DNA of 35,143 nucleotides from contig USMO01000002.1 in the NCBI GenBank assembly GCA_900555785.1, positions 1 to 35,143 on the forward strand. The letters are read 5' to 3'. Position numbers and translations under genes: made by a program. This document shows positions 21,532 through 29,368 of the stretch, piece by piece. The notes beneath the pieces are model-generated. The model did no database searches. It was not told the DNA's origin and saw only the letters and a program-made list of their open reading frames with translations. The DNA is from an uncultured Eubacteriales bacterium (GTDB lineage Bacteria; Bacillota; Clostridia; Oscillospirales; CAG-272). Each line of letters opens with the position of its first letter. Within the stretch, counting starts at the first letter, position 1.

Positions 21532-23010
21532 ATGAAAAAAAGAACCAAACGTCTCATTGCGGTTTGTCTGTTCGTATTTCAGGTTGCACTCGTGTTTGGC
21601 GGCATCTCTGCTTTTGCAGGGCTGAACACCTATGAGGACCTCAGAAGTTACAGCATCTACCGCGTTGACCCTTCCAAGATGACAGCAGACGGTGTTGTCG
21701 GTGCTGACGAACCGTGGGAGAAGGTTCCGTTCAGTGAACCCGTTCGGGTCTACTGGCAGAATCTTGTACCGGATGAAACGCCGGCGAAATTCAAGGCACT
21801 TTGGGGAAGCGACGCTTCCGGTGCGTACCTGTATTTCTGGGCGGAACTGAACGATCCGGACGGTACGTACAACAACGGCGACATTTTCCAGTTCCTGGTT
21901 GACGAAACAGGAACGAGCACCAGCCCCTGCCAGGCAGGCGGCAGTGCAACAGGCCCTTGCCGCAGAACCACGATTCTTTCGCTCCGCGAGGAAACAAAGA
22001 CGGTCGGCAACTGGTTCGAATACACCGTGAAGCGGACCAATGACGGCAAGGACGTAACGGTTGAAGCAAAGTACACCTTCTCGGATGCGAAGTACGCAAC
22101 GGCGAATGCCGAAATCGGTCTGGACTTCCTGACCCAGCGGACAAACAGCGAAGGAAAGTGCATCACCCAGTGGGCTTGGTGCAACAATGATGCCCAGAGC
22201 AAGCCGAACATTGCGGGGCGCGCTACGCTGAAGAAAATCAACGCGGTTGACCTCGGCACGGTTGTGGATGAGGATGACGATGCGGTGTTCTACAATGCGG
22301 GTCTTGCGGTTGCAAGCTGCAAGAAGGACGCAGACGGAAACGTGACGCTTCCGGCAGAGGCTTCGGGCGCGGCTGTTTGCGCATGGAAGAACCGCTCGGA
22401 CAACAAGCTGTATGCGGCGGGCAGTACTTACAAGGTTTCGAAGGCAAACGAGAAATTCGATGCGGTAACACCGAATGTTGCGCTCCTGGAGGGGGCGAGA
22501 GTTCGTTTTGCAACAACCGGCGCGCTGAAATTCGAAGGCACGATCGAAGAGTTCGATGATGTTAAGGACTATGTGAAGAAGGTTGGCATTCTGTTTGTCA
22601 AGACCGCGGATCTGACCGAGGAGATCGCAGGCGCAGGCGCAACGCCCGCTTCGCTGACTGCTGCGGGGATTTCCTTCCAAAAAGCGGAGGCGGATGCCGC
22701 AGCGAGCTTTGAGGGGGTTCTGGAGAACCTGACCGACAAGAATGAGATGTGGTCTGCTCTGCCGTATGTTACGGTGGAACTGGCAGACGGCACAACGACC
22801 GAATTTGCAGGTACTTATACGGAAGAGAACAATTCGAGATCGGTTGCAAAAGTTGCGCAGGCGGCTTACGAGGATCGTTCTCAGCTCAAAAATACCGGCT
22901 ATAAGAACAAAGTGGGCAGTGAATTCGGCGTGACGGGCTTTGAAGTGCTTTCTTTCAGCCCTTATAACAAGACCGAGCTTGCAATTCTCAAAAAAATCCT
23001 TGGAGAATAA
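21532..23010 (+). CDS. Secreted CBM9-like protein 1
   Basis: A protein of 492 aa. Signal peptide 1-29 ends at AFA (cleavage before GLNTYEDL). Residues about 45-230 form a CBM9-like sugar-binding domain: TADGVVGADEPWEKVPFSEP at its start, then FKALWGSDASGAYLYFWAEL and GDIFQFLVDE. CBM9 domains bind the reducing ends of glycans. A short stretch with VCAWKNRSDNKLYAAG (about 285-300) looks like a degenerate InlB-type beta repeat. The C-terminal part, from GARVRFATTGALKF, ends with ADGTTTEFAGTYTEENNSRS. It shares that layout with the next protein. No anchor motif (LPXTG, SLH or dockerin) is visible. A strong AAGGAGG site precedes ATG 21532. Confidence 0.75.
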   Translation: MKKRTKRLIAVCLFVFQVALVFGGISAFAGLNTYEDLRSYSIYRVDPSKMTADGVVGADEPWEKVPFSEPVRVYWQNLVPDETPAKFKALWGSDASGAYLYFWAELNDPDGTYNNGDIFQFLVDETGTSTSPCQAGGSATGPCRRTTILSLREETKTVGNWFEYTVKRTNDGKDVTVEAKYTFSDAKYATANAEIGLDFLTQRTNSEGKCITQWAWCNNDAQSKPNIAGRATLKKINAVDLGTVVDEDDDAVFYNAGLAVASCKKDADGNVTLPAEASGAAVCAWKNRSDNKLYAAGSTYKVSKANEKFDAVTPNVALLEGARVRFATTGALKFEGTIEEFDDVKDYVKKVGILFVKTADLTEEIAGAGATPASLTAAGISFQKAEADAAASFEGVLENLTDKNEMWSALPYVTVELADGTTTEFAGTYTEENNSRSVAKVAQAAYEDRSQLKNTGYKNKVGSEFGVTGFEVLSFSPYNKTELAILKKILGE

Positions 23011-23028
23011 AACACGGAGGATATTGCT

Positions 23029-24480
23029 ATGAAAAACATTCGCAAAATTGTTGCCGCCGCGCTCGTAACATTTCAGGTTATTCTGACTGCGGCAGTCGGA
23101 TTTATCCCCGCAAGCGCAGAGGCGGGAACACAAGGGAACGCCTATTCCTATCAAGTGTACAAGGCAGATGCGCCGATTACGGTAGACGGCGCGGTAACGG
23201 AAGGCGAGGCATGGGACAATCTCCCGTGGTCGGAAAATTTCAGTTGGCGTTGGTGTCAGAACAATTGGCATCTGAAGTCGGACTACATTGCTTCTTTTAA
23301 GTCGATGTGGTACAAGAATGCCGACGGAGAAGCATTCCTGTATTTCCTGTTTAACATCAACGACGAGGACGGTTATACGAACGGTGACAAATACGATTTC
23401 GGTATTGACGAAACCGGTATGGCTACGGGTGGACCGGCAACTGCTGCAGATGCAACGATGCGTCGTTCGGGCGGAACTTCTCTTGCAGAAGGAACGCTGA
23501 GCAAGAACACAAGCAAGGGTGACTATTATATGAAGCACGCCGTAAAGCGTGTTGACGCGGAACACCGTGTGACCTTGGAGATTGAATATAAGTTCTATGC
23601 TCCGGAAAACGCTGCGGACGGAAAGACGGTTGGCTTTGAAATCAACATTGAATGGCTGACAGACGGACAGTCGAATGCAATTTGGAGCGGCAACAGAGCC
23701 ACCAGCTGGGGAAGTTGGAACGAGGCGAAAAATTACGGCGCATTGAAGCTTCACGATGCGGCTGCAACCACAAGACGGGCTGCCAATATCTATAACGGCA
23801 ATGAAGTCGTTGTGTCTGCCGACATTACCGAGAACGGCAAATTTACCCTTCCGACAACCTTTGCGGCTTCTTCTAATCAGCTCGTCGGTTGGAAAGACGC
23901 GGAGGGCAAGCTCTACAAGCCCGGTAAGGAACTCACCGGACTCACCGCGAGCGCAACCTTTACGGCTGTGACCGTTGATTTCAAAACGCTTGACGGTGCG
24001 GCTGTCCGTTTTGCCGATCCTACGGGACTGCGTTTCTACTCGCAGGCTTCCAAAGCTGATTTTGACACGCTCGGCGCGGCTCTGACCGCAACGGGGACGC
24101 TGCTTCTTCCCACCGATATGCTCGGCGAGGGCGCGCTGACGCTGGAGGCGCTTGCCGATAAGAAAGAGAGCAAGGATTACCTGAACATCCCGAACAGCGG
24201 CTGGCTGAATGCAGAAACGGCAGAAGCCGACGGTTACTATCAGTTCAGCGGCGCAATCGTGAACATCAAGACTGAAAACTACGATCGCAACTTCTCCGCT
24301 GTCGGTTATTTCACCGTGACCTATGAGAACGGCGAAACCGCAAACTTCTACGGCGGCTATAAGGCGGCGAACGCAACCAGCGTTAAGACGGTTGTAACCA
24401 AAGCGCTGGAGGAACTTGCCGCAAATCCCGGTAAGTATACCGATGCTGAAAAAGCCATTCTCGAATCCTACACGAAATAA
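23029..24480 (+). CDS. Secreted CBM9-like protein 2 (paralogue)
   Basis: A protein of 483 aa, 18 bp behind its paralogue. The signal peptide ends near ASAEA. The CBM9-like domain starts with ITVDGAVTEGEAWDNLPWSE and includes FKSMWYKNADGEAFLYFLFN and GDKYDFGIDE. A beta repeat of the InlB/Flg_new type follows (LVGWKDAEGKLYKPGKEL, about 285-302). The C-terminal domain runs from LDGAAVRFADPTGLRFYSQA to FTVTYENGETANFYGGYKAA. That last domain recurs, as I recall, in many cell-surface proteins of gut Clostridia and is uncharacterised. No enzyme motif or cell-wall anchor is visible. With protein 1 it probably forms a two-part extracellular glycan-binding unit. Confidence 0.75.
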   Translation: MKNIRKIVAAALVTFQVILTAAVGFIPASAEAGTQGNAYSYQVYKADAPITVDGAVTEGEAWDNLPWSENFSWRWCQNNWHLKSDYIASFKSMWYKNADGEAFLYFLFNINDEDGYTNGDKYDFGIDETGMATGGPATAADATMRRSGGTSLAEGTLSKNTSKGDYYMKHAVKRVDAEHRVTLEIEYKFYAPENAADGKTVGFEINIEWLTDGQSNAIWSGNRATSWGSWNEAKNYGALKLHDAAATTRRAANIYNGNEVVVSADITENGKFTLPTTFAASSNQLVGWKDAEGKLYKPGKELTGLTASATFTAVTVDFKTLDGAAVRFADPTGLRFYSQASKADFDTLGAALTATGTLLLPTDMLGEGALTLEALADKKESKDYLNIPNSGWLNAETAEADGYYQFSGAIVNIKTENYDRNFSAVGYFTVTYENGETANFYGGYKAANATSVKTVVTKALEELAANPGKYTDAEKAILESYTK

Positions 24481-24495
24481 AAGGAGAAACACACA

Positions 24496-24657
24496 ATGAA
24501 AAAGAAGTATTCAATTCCGTTTGCGGAAGCCATTCATTGCGATTTCTGCGATATTCTGACTTCTTCCGACACCGCTACTGAAACCGCTACCAATGCAGTG
24601 GGCCAGAAGGGCGGCAGTAACGGCGACTGCTACGGCGATGATTGCTTTCCAAAATAA
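24496..24657 (+). CDS. Small Cys-containing peptide of 53 aa
   Basis: ATG 24496 follows AAAAGGAGAAACACACA, a strong site, 15 bp after the paralogue's stop. The peptide begins MKKKYSIPFAEAIHCDFCDI and ends GGSNGDCYGDDCFPK, with a Thr/Ser-rich middle (LTSSDTATETATNA). Four Cys occur as CDFC and CYGDDC. It has no signal peptide. It resembles short peptides common in gut Clostridia that share a [VF]xxxDILT[ST]S-like stretch and a Gly/Asp tail, which look like peptide precursors, but no maturation enzyme lies nearby. Function is unknown. Confidence 0.6.
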   Translation: MKKKYSIPFAEAIHCDFCDILTSSDTATETATNAVGQKGGSNGDCYGDDCFPK

Positions 24658-24687
24658 AATGTCTGACAGATAACGGAGGATTTACCA

Positions 24688-24897
24688 ATGAAAAAACTGA
24701 CAGCAGCTATTCTTGCCTTGCTGATCTGCGTTTTTGCGTTTGCTTCGTGCGGTTCGGATAGCAACAAGCCGTCCGATACGACGCCGAACACGACCGATGT
24801 AGGAACCAAGCAGCAGGATGAGACACCGACAAAGGCAAATTCCGGAAACGAAACCTCTGCGCCTGAATCGACGCGTGAGTGGTCCGACCGCTATTGA
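24688..24897 (+). CDS. Lipoprotein stub (signal plus linker only)
   Basis: A protein of 69 aa. Lipobox FASC gives a lipidated Cys at about residue 21, followed by a Ser/Thr/Pro/Asp-rich linker and an abrupt stop (REWSDRY). The signal and linker resemble those of the solute-binding lipoprotein that follows, but no folded domain is attached, and no downstream frame continues it. It has its own AACGGAGGA site. It may be a remnant of a truncated solute-binding paralogue or a true small surface lipoprotein. Confidence 0.6.
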   Translation: MKKLTAAILALLICVFAFASCGSDSNKPSDTTPNTTDVGTKQQDETPTKANSGNETSAPESTREWSDRY

Positions 24898-24911
24898 GCT
24901 ATTGATCTTTG

Positions 24912-24942
24912 GTTACAGACGGCGCATCGCGCCGTCTGTAAC
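24912..24942 (+). other. Intercistronic hairpin
   Basis: A perfect 14-bp GC-rich stem (GTTACAGACGGCGC/GCGCCGTCTGTAAC) with a 3-nt loop and no U-tract lies between the lipoprotein stub and the solute-binding gene. It is likely an mRNA processing or stability element that sets the amount of the binding protein relative to upstream genes. Confidence 0.7.
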
Positions 24943-24971
24943 TTGTAAGTTCGTTACAGAAAGGAACCAAT

Positions 24972-26429
24972 ATGAAAAGATTTATCAGCCTTACCCTTGC
25001 TCTTCTGATGGTGCTCGGCGCGATGGCGCTGACCGCCTGCAAGAAAGACTCCGGGAAGAACCCGTCCGGTACAACAAACAGCACGGCTCAGACCGAAGAC
25101 CCGAACGTCAACGCGGACGAGCACTTCGATGTCCCGAAGCAGGAAATCGGACGCGTGATGACCGCCCTGACCTACAACAGCACCATTCCCGAATTCGGCA
25201 AAGAAGAGGACGAATCGGGTGACTCCGTCAACTATGCGCTGGTTCAGCGGGACAACATTGTCAAAGAGCACCTCGGCATCGAGATGAAGGTTACCTCCAT
25301 TGAAGGACAGTTCGGTTCGATGACCTCCTTCATCGAAACCGTTACCAACACGGTGTTCGGAAATGTGGAGGCATATGACATTGTCGGTGCATACTGTCTG
25401 ATTCCCGTGTCCCTTATGGTCACTGGAATCACCGAAGATCTGAATACCGTTGAGAATGTGGATTTCTCCAAAACATGGTGGTCGGATTTTATTCATGACG
25501 CGGTTACCCTGAACAATAAAACCTACTTCATGTCGGGTGAACTTTCCGCAAACCTGCTGTACAACATGCAGGTCATGCTGTTCAACACCAGTCTGCTCGA
25601 AAACTACAGCGACCTGACCAAAAACGATCTGTACAGCCTGGTTGACAATAACGAGTGGACCATTGATCGCTTCTTTGAGATCGCGTCCGCTCTGTCGCTT
25701 CCGTCCGATACCGTTGACGCGGTGTCCAAGATCTACGCAGTCGGAATGTCTGACCAGAACCAGCTGGACAGCTTCTATATTGCATCCGGACTGCATCTGT
25801 TCGAGATTCAGGACGGTTCTCTTGCAGTTTCGCAGGATACCACTTCCAATAAAGTTCTGAGTCTGTTGGAAAAGGTGAAGAATGCGGCATACGACTCGCA
25901 GATTTTCAACATCAACGGCGGAACGACAGGCTTCAAAACCAACAAGGAAGTCTTTACGATTGCCGCTGTCAAATACGTTAAGACCGATTTTAACGAAATG
26001 AGGGATATCGGGCTTCTCCCGTTCCCGAAATATTCGGAGGATGATTCCTACCATACCCTGCTGGGCAATGACCATGCGGAATATTTCATCACGACCAATG
26101 TAAAGAACAAAGCGGAATCGGGTGCATTCCTGGAAACGCTTGCCTACGCCGGAAGCATTCAGATCACTCCCGATGTTTACTACCGGATCATGAAAAAGCA
26201 GTACAGCAAGGATCCTGATTCTTCGAGAATGTTCGATATTATCCGCGCCGGAACCACCACCGAGTTCGGAATCCTGAGCTATAACCTCTTTGAAGGAGGC
26301 AATGCGCCCGCTTCCATGTTCCGTAATGCGGTTCTGCTGAAGAGAGACTGGGTCTCCTATTACAAGGAATCGTTTGAATCTCCGATGGCAAAGGTCGCGG
26401 ATCAGCTGAACGCATTCTTTGAGGATTGA
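24972..26429 (+). CDS. ABC-type extracellular solute-binding lipoprotein
   Basis: A protein of 485 aa. Signal peptide with lipobox LTAC (Cys at about residue 23), an acidic/Thr linker, then a bilobal binding fold. Segments include VEAYDIVGAYCLIPVSLMVT (about 133-152), YFMSGELSANLLYN (about 179), WTIDRFFEIASALS (the 'pwTwdel' stretch, about 227) and a hinge-like DIGLLPFPKY (about 338). This fits family 1 extracellular solute-binding proteins, which deliver oligosaccharides to ABC permeases. No permease or ATPase gene is in the window. AAGGAACCAAT precedes the ATG. Substrate is unknown; a rhamnose-containing sugar is likely by context. Confidence 0.82.
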   Translation: MKRFISLTLALLMVLGAMALTACKKDSGKNPSGTTNSTAQTEDPNVNADEHFDVPKQEIGRVMTALTYNSTIPEFGKEEDESGDSVNYALVQRDNIVKEHLGIEMKVTSIEGQFGSMTSFIETVTNTVFGNVEAYDIVGAYCLIPVSLMVTGITEDLNTVENVDFSKTWWSDFIHDAVTLNNKTYFMSGELSANLLYNMQVMLFNTSLLENYSDLTKNDLYSLVDNNEWTIDRFFEIASALSLPSDTVDAVSKIYAVGMSDQNQLDSFYIASGLHLFEIQDGSLAVSQDTTSNKVLSLLEKVKNAAYDSQIFNINGGTTGFKTNKEVFTIAAVKYVKTDFNEMRDIGLLPFPKYSEDDSYHTLLGNDHAEYFITTNVKNKAESGAFLETLAYAGSIQITPDVYYRIMKKQYSKDPDSSRMFDIIRAGTTTEFGILSYNLFEGGNAPASMFRNAVLLKRDWVSYYKESFESPMAKVADQLNAFFED

Positions 26430-26439
26430 GGTGCGCCGG

Positions 26440-28245
26440 ATGAAACAACGCAAGCCCAATCGCTGGGTTTTGATTCCGACGCTGCTTCTCCTGCTTGCTG
26501 TTTGTCTGGGGCTGTTTTCCTGTCAGAACACAGAGCAGCCCCCGACCCCCGGGTCGGACGGAAGCGCCGGCGGAAGTACCGCTGTTTCGGAGACCGAGAC
26601 CGAAACTGCGGACGGCGGTAATACCGTCAGAAATGTGACGCTTGCAACGGGCACGAAAGCCGCTTTTACCGTTGTCCGTCCCGATGGCTGTTCTTCTGCT
26701 CTCGAATCAACCGTTGCCTCGTTGGTTGATACCCTCCACCGTGCAACGGGGGCGTGGTTTGTATCCACAACCGATTCCGATTTCAGCGAAACGCCTGTTG
26801 AAAGCTCGATGGAGATTATCATTGGCAACTGCTACCGTGCCGATACCGTGCGGGTGTTGAAGAGTCTCAAATATAAGGATTATGAAATCTGTCTGACGGA
26901 AAACAACATTGTGGTTGCGGCATACACCGATGAAGCCGCTATCAGTGGCGCACAACGTTTGGCACAGATGATCGAAAGCAACACCGTAAAGGACGATCGT
27001 AGCGCGGTTCTGACGTGGAAAAAGGACTACACCTATCGGGCGTTGATCTATAAGCTCAAGGATATCACGCTGAACAACGTTTCCGTGCAGAATTTCCGCA
27101 TCGTTTATCCTGCCAAGGATTCGGTTGCACAAAGCGTGGCAGAGAATATCCAAACGGTAATCGGTGAAGTCTGCGGAGCCGTTCCGGAGGTCGTTCCGGA
27201 TTCCGAGCCAAAGGCAGAGCATGAGATTCTGGTTGGAAATACCGCCCGCAGTACAGAGGAAACCGCTTCGGCAAATCTGCAGCAGGGGCAGTATCTGATG
27301 CTGGCAAAAGGCGGAAACATCTATTTTATCGGTTCGTCCGCAACGCTGACAACCACCCTTGTAACGGAATTCAAAGCGTATCTGGATGCGAAAAAAGGAG
27401 TACTGGACGATATGAATGAACGGAAATCTCTGAATGTTCCCGGTGAGTTTGCCGCAAATGCCGGGGATGTGCGGATTATGGAATACAATGTTCTGGTGGA
27501 ATTCGCAGGTTGGGGTTCGGGTGGAAAAATTCCTGCCGATGTGAATCTGCGCAAGGGGATCATCGCTTCGCTGATCAACGGCTATTCGCCCGATGTGCTC
27601 TGCCTGTGCGAGTTTTTCGACACATGGAGTCAGGAACTGCCGCCGCTGTTGGATTCCAAGTACAAATTCGTAAGCCTGACCCGCCCGGACGGACTGTCCA
27701 ACCGGACTTCGCTGGTCTATAACTCCGAAACGCTGACCCTGATTGAGGGTGGATACGAGGATATCAGCATTCATCCGACAACAGACGCGCCTTGGAACGA
27801 TGATGTGAACCATCGCGTCATTATGTGGGGCGTTTTTGAAGTGAAGGCAACCGGAAAGCGCTTTATGACGCTCGGAACGCATTATACCTCCACGGCAAGC
27901 GCGACTTCCGAACTTACGGCACAGGAGCATCTGGAAGCACAGAAGGTGATGCAGGCAGAAATGACGCTCAAGCGGCTGGATACGCTGAAAAAGACCTACA
28001 ATGTGCCCGCAATTATTCTCGGCGATCTGAATACCGCAAAAGGCTCGGATTGCTACACCACGATCAAGCGTTGGACCGGTTACGGTGACGTGGCGGATTC
28101 CTTCCCGAACGATTATCTTGCCGATCATATTTTCTACGATCCGAACGGATTTTCGCTGAAAAACGCAATTCTGGAGAAAGGGAAAAAAGCGGATACCGCC
28201 TCCGACCATTGGCCGATGATTGCGGACTTTTCCTTTTTGAAGTGA
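26440..28245 (+). CDS. Lipoprotein with N-terminal GH-accessory-like domains and a C-terminal endonuclease/exonuclease/phosphatase (EEP) domain
   Basis: A protein of 601 aa. Membrane lipoprotein signal ending LFSC (Cys at about residue 27) and a Ser/Thr/Glu linker come first. Two tandem alpha/beta units follow (about 60-200 and 205-335), each with an IGN or VGN element (EIIIGNCYRADT; HEILVGNTARST). They resemble the accessory domain in front of GH20/GH67-type enzymes. From about residue 340 comes an EEP domain: MEYNVLVEF (catalytic Asn), CLCEFFD (metal Glu), ILGDLNTAK (Asp/Asn), SDHWPM (Asp-His). EEP members cut nucleic acids, sphingomyelin, inositol phosphates or other phosphodiesters. Start ATG 26440 follows GAGG; a GTG at 26431 is an alternative. 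Placement ahead of a nucleoside-hydrolase-like gene is suggestive. Confidence 0.75.
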   Translation: MKQRKPNRWVLIPTLLLLLAVCLGLFSCQNTEQPPTPGSDGSAGGSTAVSETETETADGGNTVRNVTLATGTKAAFTVVRPDGCSSALESTVASLVDTLHRATGAWFVSTTDSDFSETPVESSMEIIIGNCYRADTVRVLKSLKYKDYEICLTENNIVVAAYTDEAAISGAQRLAQMIESNTVKDDRSAVLTWKKDYTYRALIYKLKDITLNNVSVQNFRIVYPAKDSVAQSVAENIQTVIGEVCGAVPEVVPDSEPKAEHEILVGNTARSTEETASANLQQGQYLMLAKGGNIYFIGSSATLTTTLVTEFKAYLDAKKGVLDDMNERKSLNVPGEFAANAGDVRIMEYNVLVEFAGWGSGGKIPADVNLRKGIIASLINGYSPDVLCLCEFFDTWSQELPPLLDSKYKFVSLTRPDGLSNRTSLVYNSETLTLIEGGYEDISIHPTTDAPWNDDVNHRVIMWGVFEVKATGKRFMTLGTHYTSTASATSELTAQEHLEAQKVMQAEMTLKRLDTLKKTYNVPAIILGDLNTAKGSDCYTTIKRWTGYGDVADSFPNDYLADHIFYDPNGFSLKNAILEKGKKADTASDHWPMIADFSFLK

Positions 28246-28249
28246 TCCG

Positions 28250-29182
28250 ATGCTGACAAAAGAACAACTCGAAAAAAATCTTGAAGTCCCGCAGGGGCGG
28301 GTCGATGTGATTCTGGACACCGATACCTTCAACGAGGCGGATGATCAGTTTGCACTGGCGTACCTGCTCCTGTCCGGGGAAAAGCTGAACACGGTCGGCA
28401 TCTGCGCCGCGCCGTTCTTCAATGCAAACAGCACCTCTCCCGCCGACGGCATGGAGAAAAGCTACGGTGAGATCCTGCATATTCTCGGGCTGATGCACCG
28501 CGAAGAGCTGATCCCGAACGTATATCGGGGCGCCTGTGGCTATCTGCCGGACGAAAAAACGCCGGTTGTGACCGACGCGTCGGAGTTCATGGTGCGGGAA
28601 GCACGGAAGCATTCGCCCGAAAACCCGCTTTACATCGTTTCCATTGCGGCGGCAACCAATGCGGCGTCTGCCATTCTGACAGATCCGGTTGCAATGACGG
28701 AAAATGTTGTCCACATCTGGCTGGGCGGTCATGCGCTCCATTGGGTGGACACCAAGGAGTTCAACATGAAGCAGGATGTTGCGGCAGCTCGGGTTTTGTT
28801 CGGTTGCGGTGCACCGCTGGTACAGCTGCCGTGTAACGGTGTTGCAAGCGGCTTTACCACGACCGAGCCGGAACTGCGACATTACCTGAAGGGGAAAAAT
28901 CCGCTCTGTGACTATCTGCTTGCGAAGGCAACGGAGGGAATGGACCGTCGTTTCCGGGACATCGCGTGGGACCGTGCCATTTGGGATGTGACCGCCGTGG
29001 GGTGGTTGCTCAACGAAAACAACCGCATGATGCTCTCCTATCTGCGTCCGGCGCTGATTCCGCAATATGACGGAACCTATTCGGAGCAGCCCACGCGGCA
29101 TCCCATGCGCTATGTGTATTTTGTCTGCCGTTACGGACTGATGACCGATCTGTTCCGAAAACTGAGCGGAGCAAATCAATGA
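28250..29182 (+). CDS. Nucleoside-hydrolase-like (IUNH family) protein 1
   Basis: A protein of 310 aa, four bases after the EEP gene, no signal peptide. The Ca-binding, ribose-recognising N-terminal motif of inosine-uridine hydrolases is present in modified form: DTDTFNEADD (residues 23-32) instead of the usual DxDPGxDD, two residues longer. A later IWLGGHALHW corresponds to the 'vmGG' strand, and the C-terminal WDRAIWDVTAVGW (about 242) to the 'nDPlA' Asp region. The altered motif makes the substrate uncertain: it may be a glycosylated non-nucleoside. It is the last gene of the operon, closed by a terminator at 29216. Confidence 0.75.
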   Translation: MLTKEQLEKNLEVPQGRVDVILDTDTFNEADDQFALAYLLLSGEKLNTVGICAAPFFNANSTSPADGMEKSYGEILHILGLMHREELIPNVYRGACGYLPDEKTPVVTDASEFMVREARKHSPENPLYIVSIAAATNAASAILTDPVAMTENVVHIWLGGHALHWVDTKEFNMKQDVAAARVLFGCGAPLVQLPCNGVASGFTTTEPELRHYLKGKNPLCDYLLAKATEGMDRRFRDIAWDRAIWDVTAVGWLLNENNRMMLSYLRPALIPQYDGTYSEQPTRHPMRYVYFVCRYGLMTDLFRKLSGANQ

Positions 29183-29215
29183 AGCGAAGCGACTGTAAAG
29201 CCCTTCAGAACGCTG

Positions 29216-29253
29216 ACAAAGCCTATCTCGGACAGAGATAGGCTTTGTTTTTT
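29216..29253 (+). terminator. Terminator of the exported-protein operon
   Basis: ACAAAGCCTATCTC (29216-29229) pairs with GAGATAGGCTTTGT, followed by a run of T. Confidence 0.88.
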
Positions 29254-29368
29254 TGATACAATCAGATGAAGATTCCCCATTGTACAGCCGATTTTTTTCG
29301 TTCAACCTCAGGCATTTCGCCAATAGGTGACGTGCTTGGAAGAAGGCTGAAAAGTTCCTTTTTGCTTA

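Noticed and set aside
21385..24492. Very long minus-strand open frame (over 1000 codons) across the CBM9-like genes
   Set aside because: It is Arg/Cys/His-rich antisense sequence without family motifs or ribosome binding site, and the plus strand carries two signal-peptide proteins with good sites.
24954..28332. Minus-strand frames opposite the solute-binding and EEP genes
   Set aside because: Antisense mirrors; the plus strand has lipobox signals, EEP catalytic motifs and ribosome binding sites.
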